Positions 19,625-29,343 of a stretch of DNA of 64,000 nt are shown here, in pieces. The notes under the pieces are model-generated. The model saw only the letters and a list, made by a program, of their open reading frames with translations, was not told the origin of the DNA and did no database searches. The stretch is from Sphingomonas sp. IC081 (GTDB lineage Bacteria > Pseudomonadota > Alphaproteobacteria > Sphingomonadales > Sphingomonadaceae), in the NCBI RefSeq assembly GCF_006874585.1, contig NZ_CP029761.1:2119001-2183000 (forward strand). The letters are read 5' to 3'. Both the position numbers and the translations under genes were made by a program. Position 1 is the stretch's first letter, and each line of letters starts with the position of its first letter.

Positions 19625-20269
19625 TCAGCTGCAGGCCGACTGCCCGCCGGTACCGGTGACGCCCGCGGTGAGGTTGCGGCTGTCGCGGATCAGGAAGGCC
19701 GCTTCCTGATAAAACACCGGGTTCTGGACAAACATCGTCCCGAACAGCGGCTGGTAGGCGTAATAGACCTCGACATACATGACCGCCGAATTGGTCGTCG
19801 CGGTGATCACGTGCCCGGTCTTGCCCATGCCGGTGAGCGTGGTGCCTGCCGCCCCATAGGCCGAACTGCGCGCCAGGCTGCCCCGGCATCGCTGCCAGTG
19901 GATGTATTGCTGGTTGCTGGAGTTGATCTCCAGGCTGGAGAGAATGATCCGCCCGTTGCCGGTGAAATTGAACGAACTGCCCTGCATGACCGCGCCCGAC
20001 ATGACCGAGTTGATCTGCGTCTCGGTCACTGTCGGGGTTACCGCGGTATTGTCGGTCTGGCCAAGGCGCGAGGCGTTGTCCGCCACCGAAGTCGCGATCT
20101 GGGAAACCTCCATCTTCACCATCGCCATGTAGGCAAGCTCGGTGCCGTAGAGGCCCAGCGTCAGCATGATCGGCAGCATCAGCGCGAATTCCATCAGCGA
20201 CACGCCGCTGCAATCGCGCCGCAGCCTGCGCATGACGCGGCGCAGGCGAGGAACAAGCATCCGCTTCAT
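19625..20269 (-). CDS. TadE/TadG-like pilus-associated protein
   Basis: 214 residues. Begins MKRMLVPRLRRVMRRLRRDC, then SGVSLMEFALMLPIMLTLGL, the TadE-type pseudopilin processing region with Glu at +5 (SLMEF) and one hydrophobic helix; the remainder is exported. Family members are minor components or assembly factors of Flp/Tad adhesive pili. The start codon overlaps the stop of the preceding gene by 4 bases (ATGA), which fixes ATG 20269 and indicates translational coupling. Last gene of the three-gene operon; no tadA/tadB/tadC or flp gene is present nearby. Confidence 0.85.
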   Translation of the reverse strand: MKRMLVPRLRRVMRRLRRDCSGVSLMEFALMLPIMLTLGLYGTELAYMAMVKMEVSQIATSVADNASRLGQTDNTAVTPTVTETQINSVMSGAVMQGSSFNFTGNGRIILSSLEINSSNQQYIHWQRCRGSLARSSAYGAAGTTLTGMGKTGHVITATTNSAVMYVEVYYAYQPLFGTMFVQNPVFYQEAAFLIRDSRNLTAGVTGTGGQSACS

Positions 20270-20868
20270 CGGCAACTCCCCGCCGCCGAGCCATAGCTGC
20301 TCTGCAGCGCGTATGGCTGGTTCTTCCGCACCGCGATCGCCGTCAGCGTGCGGCTGTTGTCGCGGTTGGTCAGGCCGGGGATCGGGAACAGCGGCTTGTA
20401 GGTTGCCTTCACGGTGTAGACGACAACGTCGTTGGCGCCGCCATTGCCCGACTTGCCGATATCGGCATCCCACTGGCCGTTCTTGTTCTCGTCGGTGTAG
20501 GTTTCCCCGTTGTCGCAGGTGCCGTTCGAATTGGCGTCGTTCCACGCCTCGGGCCGTGCGATGTCGGAGAAGTCGTAATAGCTGCTGCGCGTGACGGCGA
20601 TCGTCACGCCCGGCGCAACATTGCCGACGATGCTGGCGATCGCCTGGTCCTGCGCTGCGGTATCGACCGCCTCCAGCGTACCGTTACGCGCCGATTCCTC
20701 GACCGCGCCGTGCAGCACCGCGCTGACATAGGCCATGTGGCCGATATCGAAGATGCCCATCAGCAGCACGATCAGCACCGGCCCCGCCACCGCGAATTCC
20801 AGCGCGGTGACACCGGCCTGATCACGGCGTAGACGGGTGCGCAGAGCGCGACGGCGGCGCCCGGTCAC
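20266..20868 (-). CDS. TadE family protein
   Basis: 200 residues. A basic N-terminus, then DQAGVTALEFAVAGPVLIVLLMGIFD: a TadE motif with one membrane segment (about 18-45). The exported domain includes an unusual Asp/Asn-rich stretch (DANSNGTCDNGETYTDENKN), reminiscent of a calcium-binding dockerin-like/EF-hand loop. It may stabilise the minor pilin with Ca2+; this is inference. It overlaps the gene before it (TadG-like) and the one after it by 4 bases each. Confidence 0.87.
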   Translation of the reverse strand: MTGRRRRALRTRLRRDQAGVTALEFAVAGPVLIVLLMGIFDIGHMAYVSAVLHGAVEESARNGTLEAVDTAAQDQAIASIVGNVAPGVTIAVTRSSYYDFSDIARPEAWNDANSNGTCDNGETYTDENKNGQWDADIGKSGNGGANDVVVYTVKATYKPLFPIPGLTNRDNSRTLTAIAVRKNQPYALQSSYGSAAGSCR

Positions 20869-22814
20869 TGGGTCAGCCTCAGTTCGCCGACCTGCTTGGC
20901 GATTTCCTGGAAGGCGGTGCTCAGTTCAGTCGCATTGGCGGCCGTATAGGAACTGTTGGCCGAGGCGCAGGTCGTCAGGTCACTCGACAAGGTGGACGTG
21001 AAGGCGATTACCCAAAGCCGCACACCCTTGGCCTTGATCGCCTCGCAGACGGCCAGGAAGCGTTTGGTATGGTTTGCCGTCTCGGTCGACGAGCTGCCGT
21101 CGCTGGCGACCTTGCGATCCCAGTATTCCATGCCCCAGGCCTGCTGGTAGGTGTTGATGGTCTGCATCTCGCCGTCGGTCATGAAGATCAGATGGCGCGA
21201 AACCTCGCCGCCGTTTGCCGCGGCGGTGTTGACGTTGTCCTGGAAGACACCGCTCGGCGAGATCATCCGCCCGCCCCAGATCATGCCGATGTCGAGATAG
21301 GTATTGCCGTTGGCGACCAGCGAGTTGGCATAGGTGTTGAATGCGGACTGCGACATTTCGGTGAGCAACTGCCCCTGCGCCGGACAGGGCGAGGTGGCGA
21401 GCGCACCGCTGGTGGTGGGCGAGGCGTAGCTCTTCGTGCTGTTCGATCCGCTGTTGTAGCGCATGTAGGCAGCCTCGGGCCACAACGGCCCCCAGCGCGT
21501 GGCGGCGTTGCTGGGAACCGTGTCGAGGTCGATGTCATAGGCATTCGACGGGGACATGCCGGTCACCGCATTGTAGCTGATGCTGCTGGTCGCCACGGTG
21601 GAGCGTTCGAGGATGCACCCGTCCCAGGTCGAGGAGACGGCGGTGCCGTTGTCGCCGGTGTAGAGCGTCGCGGCTTCGCCGGTCTTGAAGACGTCGGTCG
21701 GCCAGGAATAGGGCTGGTAGGCCCACTGGTAGAATTCCGAATTCGCGGTCGGCGTCGGCGTGACCGTCTTGGCCCCGGTCCAGGTCTCGTTGGTCGTCTC
21801 GGTGCGGGTGTTATCCTGGTAATAGACGTTCCAGCGGCCGTTGTTGGACTGCGCGCAGCTGTACACGCGCTGGGTCTGGCCCTGGCTGACCTTGCGCGTG
21901 ACGGTAAGGTTGGGGCTCGTCCCGCTCACCGTCAGGGTGACCGATTCCGACCCCGAATCGGCCCAGGTCGTGGACGTCGGCATGTTGCTCAGGCAAGTGG
22001 ACTGGTTGGAGTAGCCGTTGCCAGAGGTGTACTTCTGCGAGTTGCCGTAGGACGTGCTGCCATAAGTGGTCGAACTGTTGGTCCTGGTGGCATTGGAATA
22101 GTCGATGTAGACCGCGGTCCTGGTCTGGTAGGTCCAGGTGTCGGCGATGTAGTCGGGATTCTCCGCCATCAGCAGCTTGCCGACGTTGACGGTGGTGCTG
22201 TAGGGCACGAAACCATAACGGATACGCGCGTTGGTGGCCGCCGTCGCATTGGCCAGCGTCGTGTAGAAGTCCTTCATCGCCTGTTGCAGCGCGGCCAGGC
22301 GGGTCTGGCTGCCGGACAGGATCGAGCCCATCGACCCGGTGGTGTCGAGCACCATCATCACGTCGGCATTGCCCACGCCCATCGACGAGGCGCAGCTCAC
22401 CGAAACGGTGAAGGTGTTGAACCCGAACAGGCGCATGACCAGCGTGTTGAGCGTGGTCGTCGCCGTGCCGGTAACGGTCTTGCCGCCGTCGGTCGATGCC
22501 GCAACGAAGCTTGTGCCGGTCACTTCCTGCGAGGTGCTGTCGAAATTGGTGGCGAAGTAGTTGTTCGCGGCGGTCTGCGAGGCGGTGTCGAAACCGGCTG
22601 TCGTCACCGTGCGGCGACCGGCCAGCACGGCCGCGTCGCAGGCAGCCTGGAGCTGGTTGCGCACCTTGTAGTCCCGGCTGAGATCGATGCCCGAACCGAC
22701 GACAGCGGCGGCCACCATCATGCCGACGGCGGCCAGCGGCAGGATGTTGCCCGCCGTGTCGCGCAGCAGATGCAGGAACCGATAACTCAAGAGGCGCATC
22801 GCTAGCCCAGTCAT
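20865..22814 (-). CDS. TadG-like pilus protein with von Willebrand A domain
   Basis: 649 residues. An N-terminal TadE/TadG-like helix (DTAGNILPLAAVGMMVAAAV, about 20-42) anchors the protein. A VWA domain starts at DVMMVLDTTGSMGS (MIDAS Asp157/Ser161). About 250 residues rich in Ser, Thr, Asn and Tyr (about 225-480) are inserted before the VWA fold resumes with LIFMTDGEMQT and GVRLWVIAF. TadG proteins assist Tad pilus biogenesis or adhesion at the envelope. First gene of the operon with two TadE-like genes; the core Tad machinery must be elsewhere. The inserted region may be an adhesive or spacer segment. Confidence 0.88.
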   Translation of the reverse strand: MTGLAMRLLSYRFLHLLRDTAGNILPLAAVGMMVAAAVVGSGIDLSRDYKVRNQLQAACDAAVLAGRRTVTTAGFDTASQTAANNYFATNFDSTSQEVTGTSFVAASTDGGKTVTGTATTTLNTLVMRLFGFNTFTVSVSCASSMGVGNADVMMVLDTTGSMGSILSGSQTRLAALQQAMKDFYTTLANATAATNARIRYGFVPYSTTVNVGKLLMAENPDYIADTWTYQTRTAVYIDYSNATRTNSSTTYGSTSYGNSQKYTSGNGYSNQSTCLSNMPTSTTWADSGSESVTLTVSGTSPNLTVTRKVSQGQTQRVYSCAQSNNGRWNVYYQDNTRTETTNETWTGAKTVTPTPTANSEFYQWAYQPYSWPTDVFKTGEAATLYTGDNGTAVSSTWDGCILERSTVATSSISYNAVTGMSPSNAYDIDLDTVPSNAATRWGPLWPEAAYMRYNSGSNSTKSYASPTTSGALATSPCPAQGQLLTEMSQSAFNTYANSLVANGNTYLDIGMIWGGRMISPSGVFQDNVNTAAANGGEVSRHLIFMTDGEMQTINTYQQAWGMEYWDRKVASDGSSSTETANHTKRFLAVCEAIKAKGVRLWVIAFTSTLSSDLTTCASANSSYTAANATELSTAFQEIAKQVGELRLTQ

Positions 22815-23082
22815 GAAGGAATACCCCCCGGTAATCAGGGAGTTTCCCTAGACAGGAATGCTTAAGGAAACCCTTCGTGGTGCTACGGCGCGCATCCTCG
22901 ACAAAACGTAGCCAATCGATGGAAACGCCAAATTAACCTTGCCAGGCGGCCTGCAGAAAGCGCCCCTTTGCCTTGAAAACAAACGATACATCACCGCAAC
23001 CGCCCATCCCTTGCGGATGGCGTCGGCAACCGGGATCGCCTTGACGGTTGAGGCATGAGGGGCGCACCGCTAATCCGAAAGA

Positions 23083-23568
23083 ATGAGCCAGCCCGTTACG
23101 CCCGCCATCCTTTTTGTCTGCCTCGGCAATATCTGCCGCTCGCCGCTGGCCGAGGCGGCCCTGCGCTGCGAAGCGGCCCGCGCCGGGTTCGATGTCCTGG
23201 TCGATTCCGCCGGAACCGGCTCCTGGCATATCGGCAATGCCCCCGATCCGCGCGCCCGCGCCGAGGCGCTGCGGCACGGCATCGACATCTCGTCCTACCA
23301 GGCCCGGCAGGTCGGGGCCGACGACTTCGACCGGTTCGACCTGATCGTGGCGATGGATAACAGCAACCTCGGCAACTTGCGCCGGCTTGCCCCCTCGCGC
23401 CCCGGCGGAACGCGGGCGAGCCTCTCGCTGATGCTGGACCATGTGCCGGGCATGGCGGGCCGCGATGTCGAGGATCCCTACTTCGGCGGTCCGGAAGGCT
23501 TCGTTACCACCTGGGAGCAAGTGACGGCAGGTGCCAGAGGCCTGATCGCGGCACTACAGAAGGCGTGA
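23083..23568 (+). CDS. Low-molecular-weight protein-tyrosine phosphatase
   Basis: 161 residues, cytosolic. The N-terminal P-loop FVCLGNICRSP has nucleophile Cys13 and Arg19 (CX5RS), and VEDPYFGG carries the general-acid Asp. It hydrolyses phosphotyrosine in proteins. In bacteria such enzymes often regulate exopolysaccharide tyrosine kinases, but no such kinase is in the window. The 3' end overlaps the convergent GNAT gene by 15 bases. It is divergent from the TadG operon, separated by 268 bases. Confidence 0.94.
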   Translation: MSQPVTPAILFVCLGNICRSPLAEAALRCEAARAGFDVLVDSAGTGSWHIGNAPDPRARAEALRHGIDISSYQARQVGADDFDRFDLIVAMDNSNLGNLRRLAPSRPGGTRASLSLMLDHVPGMAGRDVEDPYFGGPEGFVTTWEQVTAGARGLIAALQKA

Positions 23569-24141
23569 CCAGTAGCGCAGCGTCTTGGCGGATTCCGCCG
23601 CGTCGCGGTGGTCCTTCCACGAAAGGGTGCAGGTAAGCCCATCCAGCGGCGCGTAGCCGCGCTTGCTCCAGAACGCATCGAGCGGGCGGTAGGCCGCGGG
23701 CCGGTCGGGATGAGCGGCCTCGCGGACCACCGATGCAAAAACGGCGATCCGTGCCCCCGCCTTGCGCGCCTGCGCTTCGCGCTGGTCGAAGAAGGCGTGG
23801 CCCACCCCCTGCCCGCGCCATTCGCCCAGCAGCACCGATTCGCCGAAATAGAACGCCTCGGACACGTCGATTCCATGCATCTCGACAGGCCCGCGCAAGG
23901 CCTGCTCCTGCGCCGCGAGCGGCGACGCGGTTGCCGCGCCGACGATGCGACCGCCCTCGCAGGCCGCCACCAGCACCCCGCCGGGCGCCTTCACGAAGGC
24001 GGCAAGATAATCACGTTCGTAGGCCGGATCGCCGTCGTAGAGATAGGGCCACTCGGCAAAGACCGTCATGCGCAGGCGCGCAAGATCGTCCACGGCCGAG
24101 AGAATCTCGGCTCCTGTCAGCGTGCGTATGGTCAATGTCAT
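23554..24141 (-). CDS. GNAT family N-acetyltransferase
   Basis: 195 residues. GNAT fold features: LRMTVFAEWPYLYDGDPAYE at the N-terminus, strand VLVAACEGGRIVGAAT, acetyl-CoA-binding loop GEWRGQGVGHAFFDQREAQA (R/Q-x-x-G-x-G/A type) and a C-terminal ALDAFWSKRGYAP-like segment (PLDAFWSKRGYAPLDG). The acceptor substrate is unknown. It overlaps the tail of the phosphatase gene by 15 bases in the convergent direction, an antisense arrangement that could matter for expression. Confidence 0.88.
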   Translation of the reverse strand: MTLTIRTLTGAEILSAVDDLARLRMTVFAEWPYLYDGDPAYERDYLAAFVKAPGGVLVAACEGGRIVGAATASPLAAQEQALRGPVEMHGIDVSEAFYFGESVLLGEWRGQGVGHAFFDQREAQARKAGARIAVFASVVREAAHPDRPAAYRPLDAFWSKRGYAPLDGLTCTLSWKDHRDAAESAKTLRYWSRLL

Positions 24142-24430
24142 GGCAATGTCCGTCTGGGGTCCGTCCAGGGTCCGTCCACGTTACGGCCACGTCCCGGCCG
24201 CGAACCGTCTGCAAACACGGGATAGAAGCGGCGCACCGCGCTCGCAATAGTGGCACACTTCCTCCGCCACCAGCCTCACGCACCCTGCATCGCCGACCGG
24301 ATGACGCAAGCCGGTTTGCTTTTGCCCCCCATTGAATTATATGCGCGCTCGAACGCCCCGGCCGAGCTGTCGCCTAGCGACGCCCCCGCGCCGGGGCTTG
24401 CTCTTTTTATCCATTCAAGGACGAACACGC

Positions 24431-25213
24431 ATGTCCCGTCGCCGCCAGATCTACGAGGGCAAGGCCAAGATCCTCTACGAGGGCCCCGAACCCGGCACCC
24501 TGATCCAGTACTTCAAGGACGATGCCACTGCGTTCAACGCGCAGAAGAAGGGCACGATCCAGGGCAAGGGCGTGATCAACAACCGCATCAGCGAGTACGT
24601 GTTCACGCGCCTCAACCACATCGGCGTGCCCAACCACTTCATCCGCCGCCTCAACATGCGCGAGCAGCTGGTCCGCCAGGTCGAGATCATCCCGATCGAG
24701 GTCGTGGTGCGCAACGTGGCGGCCGGCTCGATCTCCAAGCGCCTCGGCATCCCCGAGGGCGAGATGCTGCCGCACACGCTGATCGAATACTACTTCAAGG
24801 ACGACGCGCTGGGCGATCCGCTGGTCGCCGAAGAGCACATCGCCTGCTTTGGCTGGGCCACCAACGAGGAGATGCAGGACATCTCGTCGATGGCGATCCG
24901 CGTGAACGACTTCATGTGCGGCATGTTCGCGGCGATCGACATCCGCCTCGTCGACTTCAAGCTCGAATTCGGCCGTATCTGGGACGGCGACTACAGCCGC
25001 GTGATCCTGGCCGACGAAATCAGCCCCGACGGTTGCCGCCTGTGGGACATGCACACCGGCGAGAAGCTGGACAAGGACCGCTTCCGCCGCGATCTGGGCG
25101 GTGAGGAAGAGGCCTACCAGGAAGTCGCCCGCCGCCTCGGCCTGCTGCAGGACGACAATGGCCCGAGCGAAGTGCTCGACCTGTCGAAGCACCGCAAGCT
25201 GCGCGGCAAGTAA
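24431..25213 (+). CDS. purC: Phosphoribosylaminoimidazole-succinocarboxamide synthase
   Basis: 260 residues. It condenses CAIR with aspartate using ATP to form SAICAR in de novo purine synthesis. Motifs: [20 protein letters not shown] at the N-terminus, [26 protein letters not shown] (SAICAR synthetase signature), and [11 protein letters not shown] followed by [15 protein letters not shown]. The ATG at 24431 gives the conserved N-terminus; the in-frame upstream extension is unlike the family. A strong terminator follows by about 20 bases. Confidence 0.97.
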   Translation: MSRRRQIYEGKAKILYEGPEPGTLIQYFKDDATAFNAQKKGTIQGKGVINNRISEYVFTRLNHIGVPNHFIRRLNMREQLVRQVEIIPIEVVVRNVAAGSISKRLGIPEGEMLPHTLIEYYFKDDALGDPLVAEEHIACFGWATNEEMQDISSMAIRVNDFMCGMFAAIDIRLVDFKLEFGRIWDGDYSRVILADEISPDGCRLWDMHTGEKLDKDRFRRDLGGEEEAYQEVARRLGLLQDDNGPSEVLDLSKHRKLRGK

Positions 25214-25233
25214 GGCATCGCCTGAACGCATGC

Positions 25234-25270
25234 AAAGGCCCGGCCACCGCAAGGTGTGCCGGGCCTTTTC
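25234..25270 (+). terminator. Intrinsic terminator after purC
   Basis: AAAGGCCCGGC (25234-25244) pairs with GCCGGGCCTTT (25258-25268), continuing into TT; classical form. Confidence 0.88.
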
Positions 25271-25350
25271 GCGTCAAGGCTTGCGAAAGCGGCCTGAATT
25301 CGCACAAATCACCTCTTGTTATCAGCATCTTGCTCAGGCACTGGCGCTAC

Positions 25351-28212
25351 ATGCGAACGATTCTCATTACCGCCCTCCTCCTTGGCGCCGCCATCCCTGC
25401 CATTTCCGCTCCGGCCACGGCGCGCGAAGCCGTAGCCGCGCCGCGTGCCGAGGACAGCAGCTGGGCCTTCGAGAAGAGCGACGTCCCGGTCGATCCCGAC
25501 TTTCGCTTCGGCCGCCTGCCCAACGGCATGCGTTATGTGATCCGCCACAATGCGACCCCCGCCGGCACGGCCGTGGTACGCATGGAGATCGCCGCCGGAT
25601 CGCTTGACGAAACCGATGCCGAACAGGGCTTTGCGCACTTCCTCGAACACATGGCCTTCAACGGCTCGGCCCACGTCCCCGAAGGCCAGATGGTGCCGCT
25701 GCTGGAGCGTGAGGGGCTGGCCTTCGGTGCCGACACCAATGCCTCGACCACCTTCGAGCGCACCGTCTACAAGCTCGACCTGCCGCGCGCCGACCAACAC
25801 CTGCTGGATACCGCACTGATGCTGATGCGCGAGACTGCCAGCGAGCTGACCATCGCCCAGGCTGCCGTCGACCGCGAGCGCGGCGTGATCTTCTCGGAAA
25901 TGCGCGACCGTAACAGCTACGGCTACCGCAACAGCGTGGCCTCGGCCGGGTTCTTCTATCCGGCCTCGCGCTATGTCCGCCGTTTCCCGATCGGCACGAC
26001 GGAAACCCTGAACGCGGCCAGCGCCGCATCGCTGCGCGCCTTCTACGAGCGCGAATACGTGCCCGCTCATGCCACGCTGGTGGTGATCGGCGATTTCGAC
26101 GCGGACGCCGTGGAAACCGCCATCCGCAGCCGCTTCACCGACTGGGCGCCGCGCCCCGCCGAAGCGCAGCCCGATGCCGGTCCGGTCAATCCCAAGGACA
26201 AGGACCGCACCGCCATCTGGATCGACCCCGCGCTCTCCGAGCGGCTGGTAATCCAGCGTAACGGCAAGTGGCTGGACGAGCCCGACACGATCGCCCAGCG
26301 GCAGGAAAACCTGCTGCGCTCGGTCGGCTACGACATCGTCAACCGCCGTCTCCAGCGCCTCTCCCGCAGTGCCGAACCGCCGTTCCGCGGCGCCGGTTTC
26401 GGCACCGGCGACGTGTTCGAGGCCGCTCGCTCCACCCGCCTCATCATCGACAGCGTGGACGGGAAATGGGCCGATGGCCTTGCCGCGGCCACCCGCGAAT
26501 ACCGCCGTGCGCTGACCGGCGGCTTCACCGATGCGGAAGTGGCCGAACAGCTCGCCCAGCTGCGCACCGCTCTGACCAATGCCGCAGGCTCGGCAAATAC
26601 CCGCAACAATGCCGCCCTTGCCGCCGCCGCGCTCTCGCTCGTCGACGACCGTCAGGTTCCCTCGACGCCGCAAGGCGCGCTCGACCGCTTCACGGCCTTT
26701 GCCCCGCAGATCACCCCCGCCGCCGTGCTGGCGGCGATGAAGCGCGAGGCCCTCGCGCTCGACAAGCCGCTGATCCGCTTCGAGGGCCGCACTGCCCCGA
26801 CAGGCGGTGAAAAGGCCCTGCGCGAGGCGTGGCGCCAGGCCATGCACGCGCCGCTCCCCGCCGAGCAGGCCGCCGCCACGGCGCAGTTCGCCTATACCGA
26901 TTTCGGGACCCCCGGCACGGTCGTTTCCGACACGCTCGATCCGCTTTACGGCATCCGCGAGGTGCGTTTCGCCAATGGCGTGATGCTCAACCTCAAGCAT
27001 ACCGACATCACCAGGGACCGCATCGCCGTCAGCGTGGCCATCGACGGCGGCAACATGCTCGACACCCGCGCCAACCCGCATGCGACCGACATGGTGCCCT
27101 ACATGGACGAAGGTGGCCTCGGGAAGCACAGCCGCGACGAACTCGACACGATCATGGCCGGGCACACGCTGGGCTTCGGGCTCGGCAAGGGCGAAGCCAG
27201 CTTCGCGGCGCAAGCCGGAACGACGCCGCGCGACCTCGAATTGCAGCTGCAACTGCTCACCGCGCTGATCACCGATCCCGGTTACCGGGCGGAAGGCGAA
27301 GTGCAGTACCGCCAGCAGATCAACAACGCCTTCGCCAGCCTTCGCGCGACGCCGGGTTCGGCGATGCAGGCCGATCTCGGCACCATCGTTTCCGACAACG
27401 ACCCCCGCTTCAGCCTGGGCAAGCTGGAAGACTACCGCCAGCTCACTTATGCCAAGCTGAAGGCCGATATCGGCGACCGGCTGGCGCACGGCGCCATCGA
27501 GGTCGGCATCGTCGGCGATGTCGACGAGGACAAGGCGATTGCCGATGTCGCCGCCACGCTGGGCGCCCTGCCCGCGCGCGAAACCGCCTTCCGCGAGTAC
27601 GCCGACCAGCCGCCGCGCACGTTCACCGCGGACCGCAAGCCGCGCGTGGTCCGCCACACCGGCCCGGCCGATCAGGCGCTGCTGCGCGTAACCTGGCCGA
27701 CGCGCGACGATGCCGATGCGATCGAGACGCTCAAGCTGCAACTGCTCGAACGGGTGGTGCGCATCGAACTGACCGACAGCCTGCGCGAAGCGCTCGGCAA
27801 GGCCTATTCGCCTTCGGCCGGTGCCGCGCTGTCGCGCCGCTGGAAGGGCTACGGTACCTTTGCCGTGGCCGCCTCGGTGGACGTTGCCGACGTGCCCGCC
27901 GCCCGCAAGGCGATTGCCGATGTGATGACGCAGCTGCGCAAGGCGCCGGTGAGCGACGACGTGCTGCAACGCGCGCGCCAGCCGCTGCTCGAAGCCTTCC
28001 AGAACGCGCTCAAGAGCAATGCCGGCTGGATGGCGCTGGTGGACCGCGCCCAGACCGAGGCGGACCGCATCGAACGCTTCAAGCTGGCGCACGACCGCCT
28101 TCAGGCGCTCACCGCCGCCGACGTCGAAGCCGAAGCGCGGCGCTATCTCGATCCCGCGCAGGGCCTCGAAGTGCTGGCCCTGCCGGAAGGTGTCACCGAA
28201 CCTGTGAAGTAA
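25351..28212 (+). CDS. M16 family zinc metalloprotease (exported)
   Basis: 953 residues. Signal peptide MRTILITALLLGAAIPAISA. The first M16 domain has the inverted zinc motif HFLEH (His96, Glu99, His100) in AHFLEHMAFNGS and the third ligand Glu176 in DRERGVIFSE. The second, inactive M16 domain covers roughly residues 480-940 (EVRFANGVMLNLKHT ... GLGKHSRDEL). Two-domain periplasmic pitrilysin-like proteases degrade peptides inside a closed chamber; sphingomonads carry several. It is likely periplasmic, with unknown substrate. ATG 25351 is preferred over an upstream TTG because it begins the signal peptide. Confidence 0.93.
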   Translation: MRTILITALLLGAAIPAISAPATAREAVAAPRAEDSSWAFEKSDVPVDPDFRFGRLPNGMRYVIRHNATPAGTAVVRMEIAAGSLDETDAEQGFAHFLEHMAFNGSAHVPEGQMVPLLEREGLAFGADTNASTTFERTVYKLDLPRADQHLLDTALMLMRETASELTIAQAAVDRERGVIFSEMRDRNSYGYRNSVASAGFFYPASRYVRRFPIGTTETLNAASAASLRAFYEREYVPAHATLVVIGDFDADAVETAIRSRFTDWAPRPAEAQPDAGPVNPKDKDRTAIWIDPALSERLVIQRNGKWLDEPDTIAQRQENLLRSVGYDIVNRRLQRLSRSAEPPFRGAGFGTGDVFEAARSTRLIIDSVDGKWADGLAAATREYRRALTGGFTDAEVAEQLAQLRTALTNAAGSANTRNNAALAAAALSLVDDRQVPSTPQGALDRFTAFAPQITPAAVLAAMKREALALDKPLIRFEGRTAPTGGEKALREAWRQAMHAPLPAEQAAATAQFAYTDFGTPGTVVSDTLDPLYGIREVRFANGVMLNLKHTDITRDRIAVSVAIDGGNMLDTRANPHATDMVPYMDEGGLGKHSRDELDTIMAGHTLGFGLGKGEASFAAQAGTTPRDLELQLQLLTALITDPGYRAEGEVQYRQQINNAFASLRATPGSAMQADLGTIVSDNDPRFSLGKLEDYRQLTYAKLKADIGDRLAHGAIEVGIVGDVDEDKAIADVAATLGALPARETAFREYADQPPRTFTADRKPRVVRHTGPADQALLRVTWPTRDDADAIETLKLQLLERVVRIELTDSLREALGKAYSPSAGAALSRRWKGYGTFAVAASVDVADVPAARKAIADVMTQLRKAPVSDDVLQRARQPLLEAFQNALKSNAGWMALVDRAQTEADRIERFKLAHDRLQALTAADVEAEARRYLDPAQGLEVLALPEGVTEPVK

Positions 28213-28223
28213 CGGATGTCCGG

Positions 28224-28246
28224 GCCGGGGGAGACGGTCCCCCGGC
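28224..28246. terminator. Hairpin between convergent genes
   Basis: A perfect 8-bp GC stem GCCGGGGG/CCCCCGGC with a 7-base loop, between the M16 stop and the convergent PEP-mutase-like stop; no U-tract. Confidence 0.5.
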
Positions 28247-28255
28247 TCGTCCCGT

Positions 28256-29134
28256 TCAGCGCGCGTGATTGGGCCGCGTCGGCCGTCCGGTGCGTTCGGC
28301 CCATTCGGCGATGAGATCGTCGTAGAGCGCCTGGTCGATCAGATCGTACTTTTCCGGGAAGTTGGCGAAGGCGCCCATCGCGCTCTTCACCGAGCCCGTC
28401 TCCATCAGTTCCCGCGCCATGGCGAGATGACCGACCGCCGCCGAGACCCAGCCCCACGCGGTCGACAGCGTGAAGGCGGTATCCGGCAGGTTGAAACCCA
28501 GCGTGCAGACCGGGATCTTCATATGCGGGATCACCTCGGCCTGCTGCGCGGGCGGTGCGCTGGCGAAGACGATGGCGTCGGCCCCCGCCTCGGCATAGGC
28601 GTGACCGCGCCGGATCGCCTCCTCCACCGAGCCCGAGCCGCCGCCGCCATTGGCGCTGGTGTAGAGTTCGTCGCAGCGCGCAATAATGACCAGCCCGGAA
28701 TCGCCCCGCGCCTTCACGCCCGCCTCGATCCGCAATTGCATGTCCTCGATGGAACACAGCCCGTTGTCGTGCTTGGAATGCTTGGGGTTCACCTCATCCT
28801 CGACATGATACCCGGCGATCCCGGCAGCGGCGTAGCGGCGCGTGAAGTGATAGGCATCGGCCACCGTCTCGCCCAGCGTATCGGCATCGACGATCAGCGG
28901 AATATCGATGGCCTGCGCGATCCGGGCCGACTGCTCGATCATCTCGACTTGCGAGAAGATTCCGTTGTCCGGGACCGCGTAGTGAAATGCCGAGCAGGCA
29001 TGGCCGCCAAGATAGGCCGCCTTGAAGCCGACTTTCTGGACGATCCGCCCGGTCAGCGCCGAATAGGCCTCGGCGGCGACAAAATGCTCGCCGCTCTCGA
29101 TCAGCGCGCGCAGCTTTTCACCCGGTGTCGGCAT
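28256..29134 (-). CDS. Isocitrate lyase/PEP mutase superfamily enzyme (oxaloacetate decarboxylase-like)
   Basis: 292 residues, (beta/alpha)8 enzyme. Motifs: LRALIESGEHFVAAEAYSAL; GHACSAFHYAVPDNG; the metal-binding IPLIVDADTLGE; GYHVEDEVNPKHSKHDNG; VIIARCDE. The KKCGH catalytic loop of isocitrate and methylisocitrate lyases is absent: the loop position reads PKHSKHDNG without Cys. Oxaloacetate decarboxylase- or PEP-mutase/phosphonopyruvate-hydrolase-like chemistry on a small 2-oxo acid is therefore more likely. It lies 209 bases downstream of a TonB receptor in the same direction, so the pair may be functionally linked. ATG 29134 gives MPTPGEKLRALIESGE. Confidence 0.82.
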   Translation of the reverse strand: MPTPGEKLRALIESGEHFVAAEAYSALTGRIVQKVGFKAAYLGGHACSAFHYAVPDNGIFSQVEMIEQSARIAQAIDIPLIVDADTLGETVADAYHFTRRYAAAGIAGYHVEDEVNPKHSKHDNGLCSIEDMQLRIEAGVKARGDSGLVIIARCDELYTSANGGGGSGSVEEAIRRGHAYAEAGADAIVFASAPPAQQAEVIPHMKIPVCTLGFNLPDTAFTLSTAWGWVSAAVGHLAMARELMETGSVKSAMGAFANFPEKYDLIDQALYDDLIAEWAERTGRPTRPNHAR

Positions 29135-29343
29135 CGTCGTCTCCCTCGGCGCCGCTCCTGCGGGCGTCTTTTCCAGGAGAATGGCTGGCAGACCCGCGCC
29201 GCACCGGCAAGCACCCGCCGGATCGCCCCGGCGTTCAACGCCGCAAAAAGTCGCGGCACGGCCGAAGCCGCGCCGCGCGAAGGCTGTTGCAGGGAATTGA
29301 GCAGACCGGCTCCGGGATTGGAGCCCGCCCGCCGAGGACAGGA

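Noticed and set aside
24142..24430. Possible purine riboswitch upstream of purC.
   Set aside because: No conserved purine- or PRPP-aptamer elements are visible in the 290-base gap; only promoter and leader sequence can be claimed.
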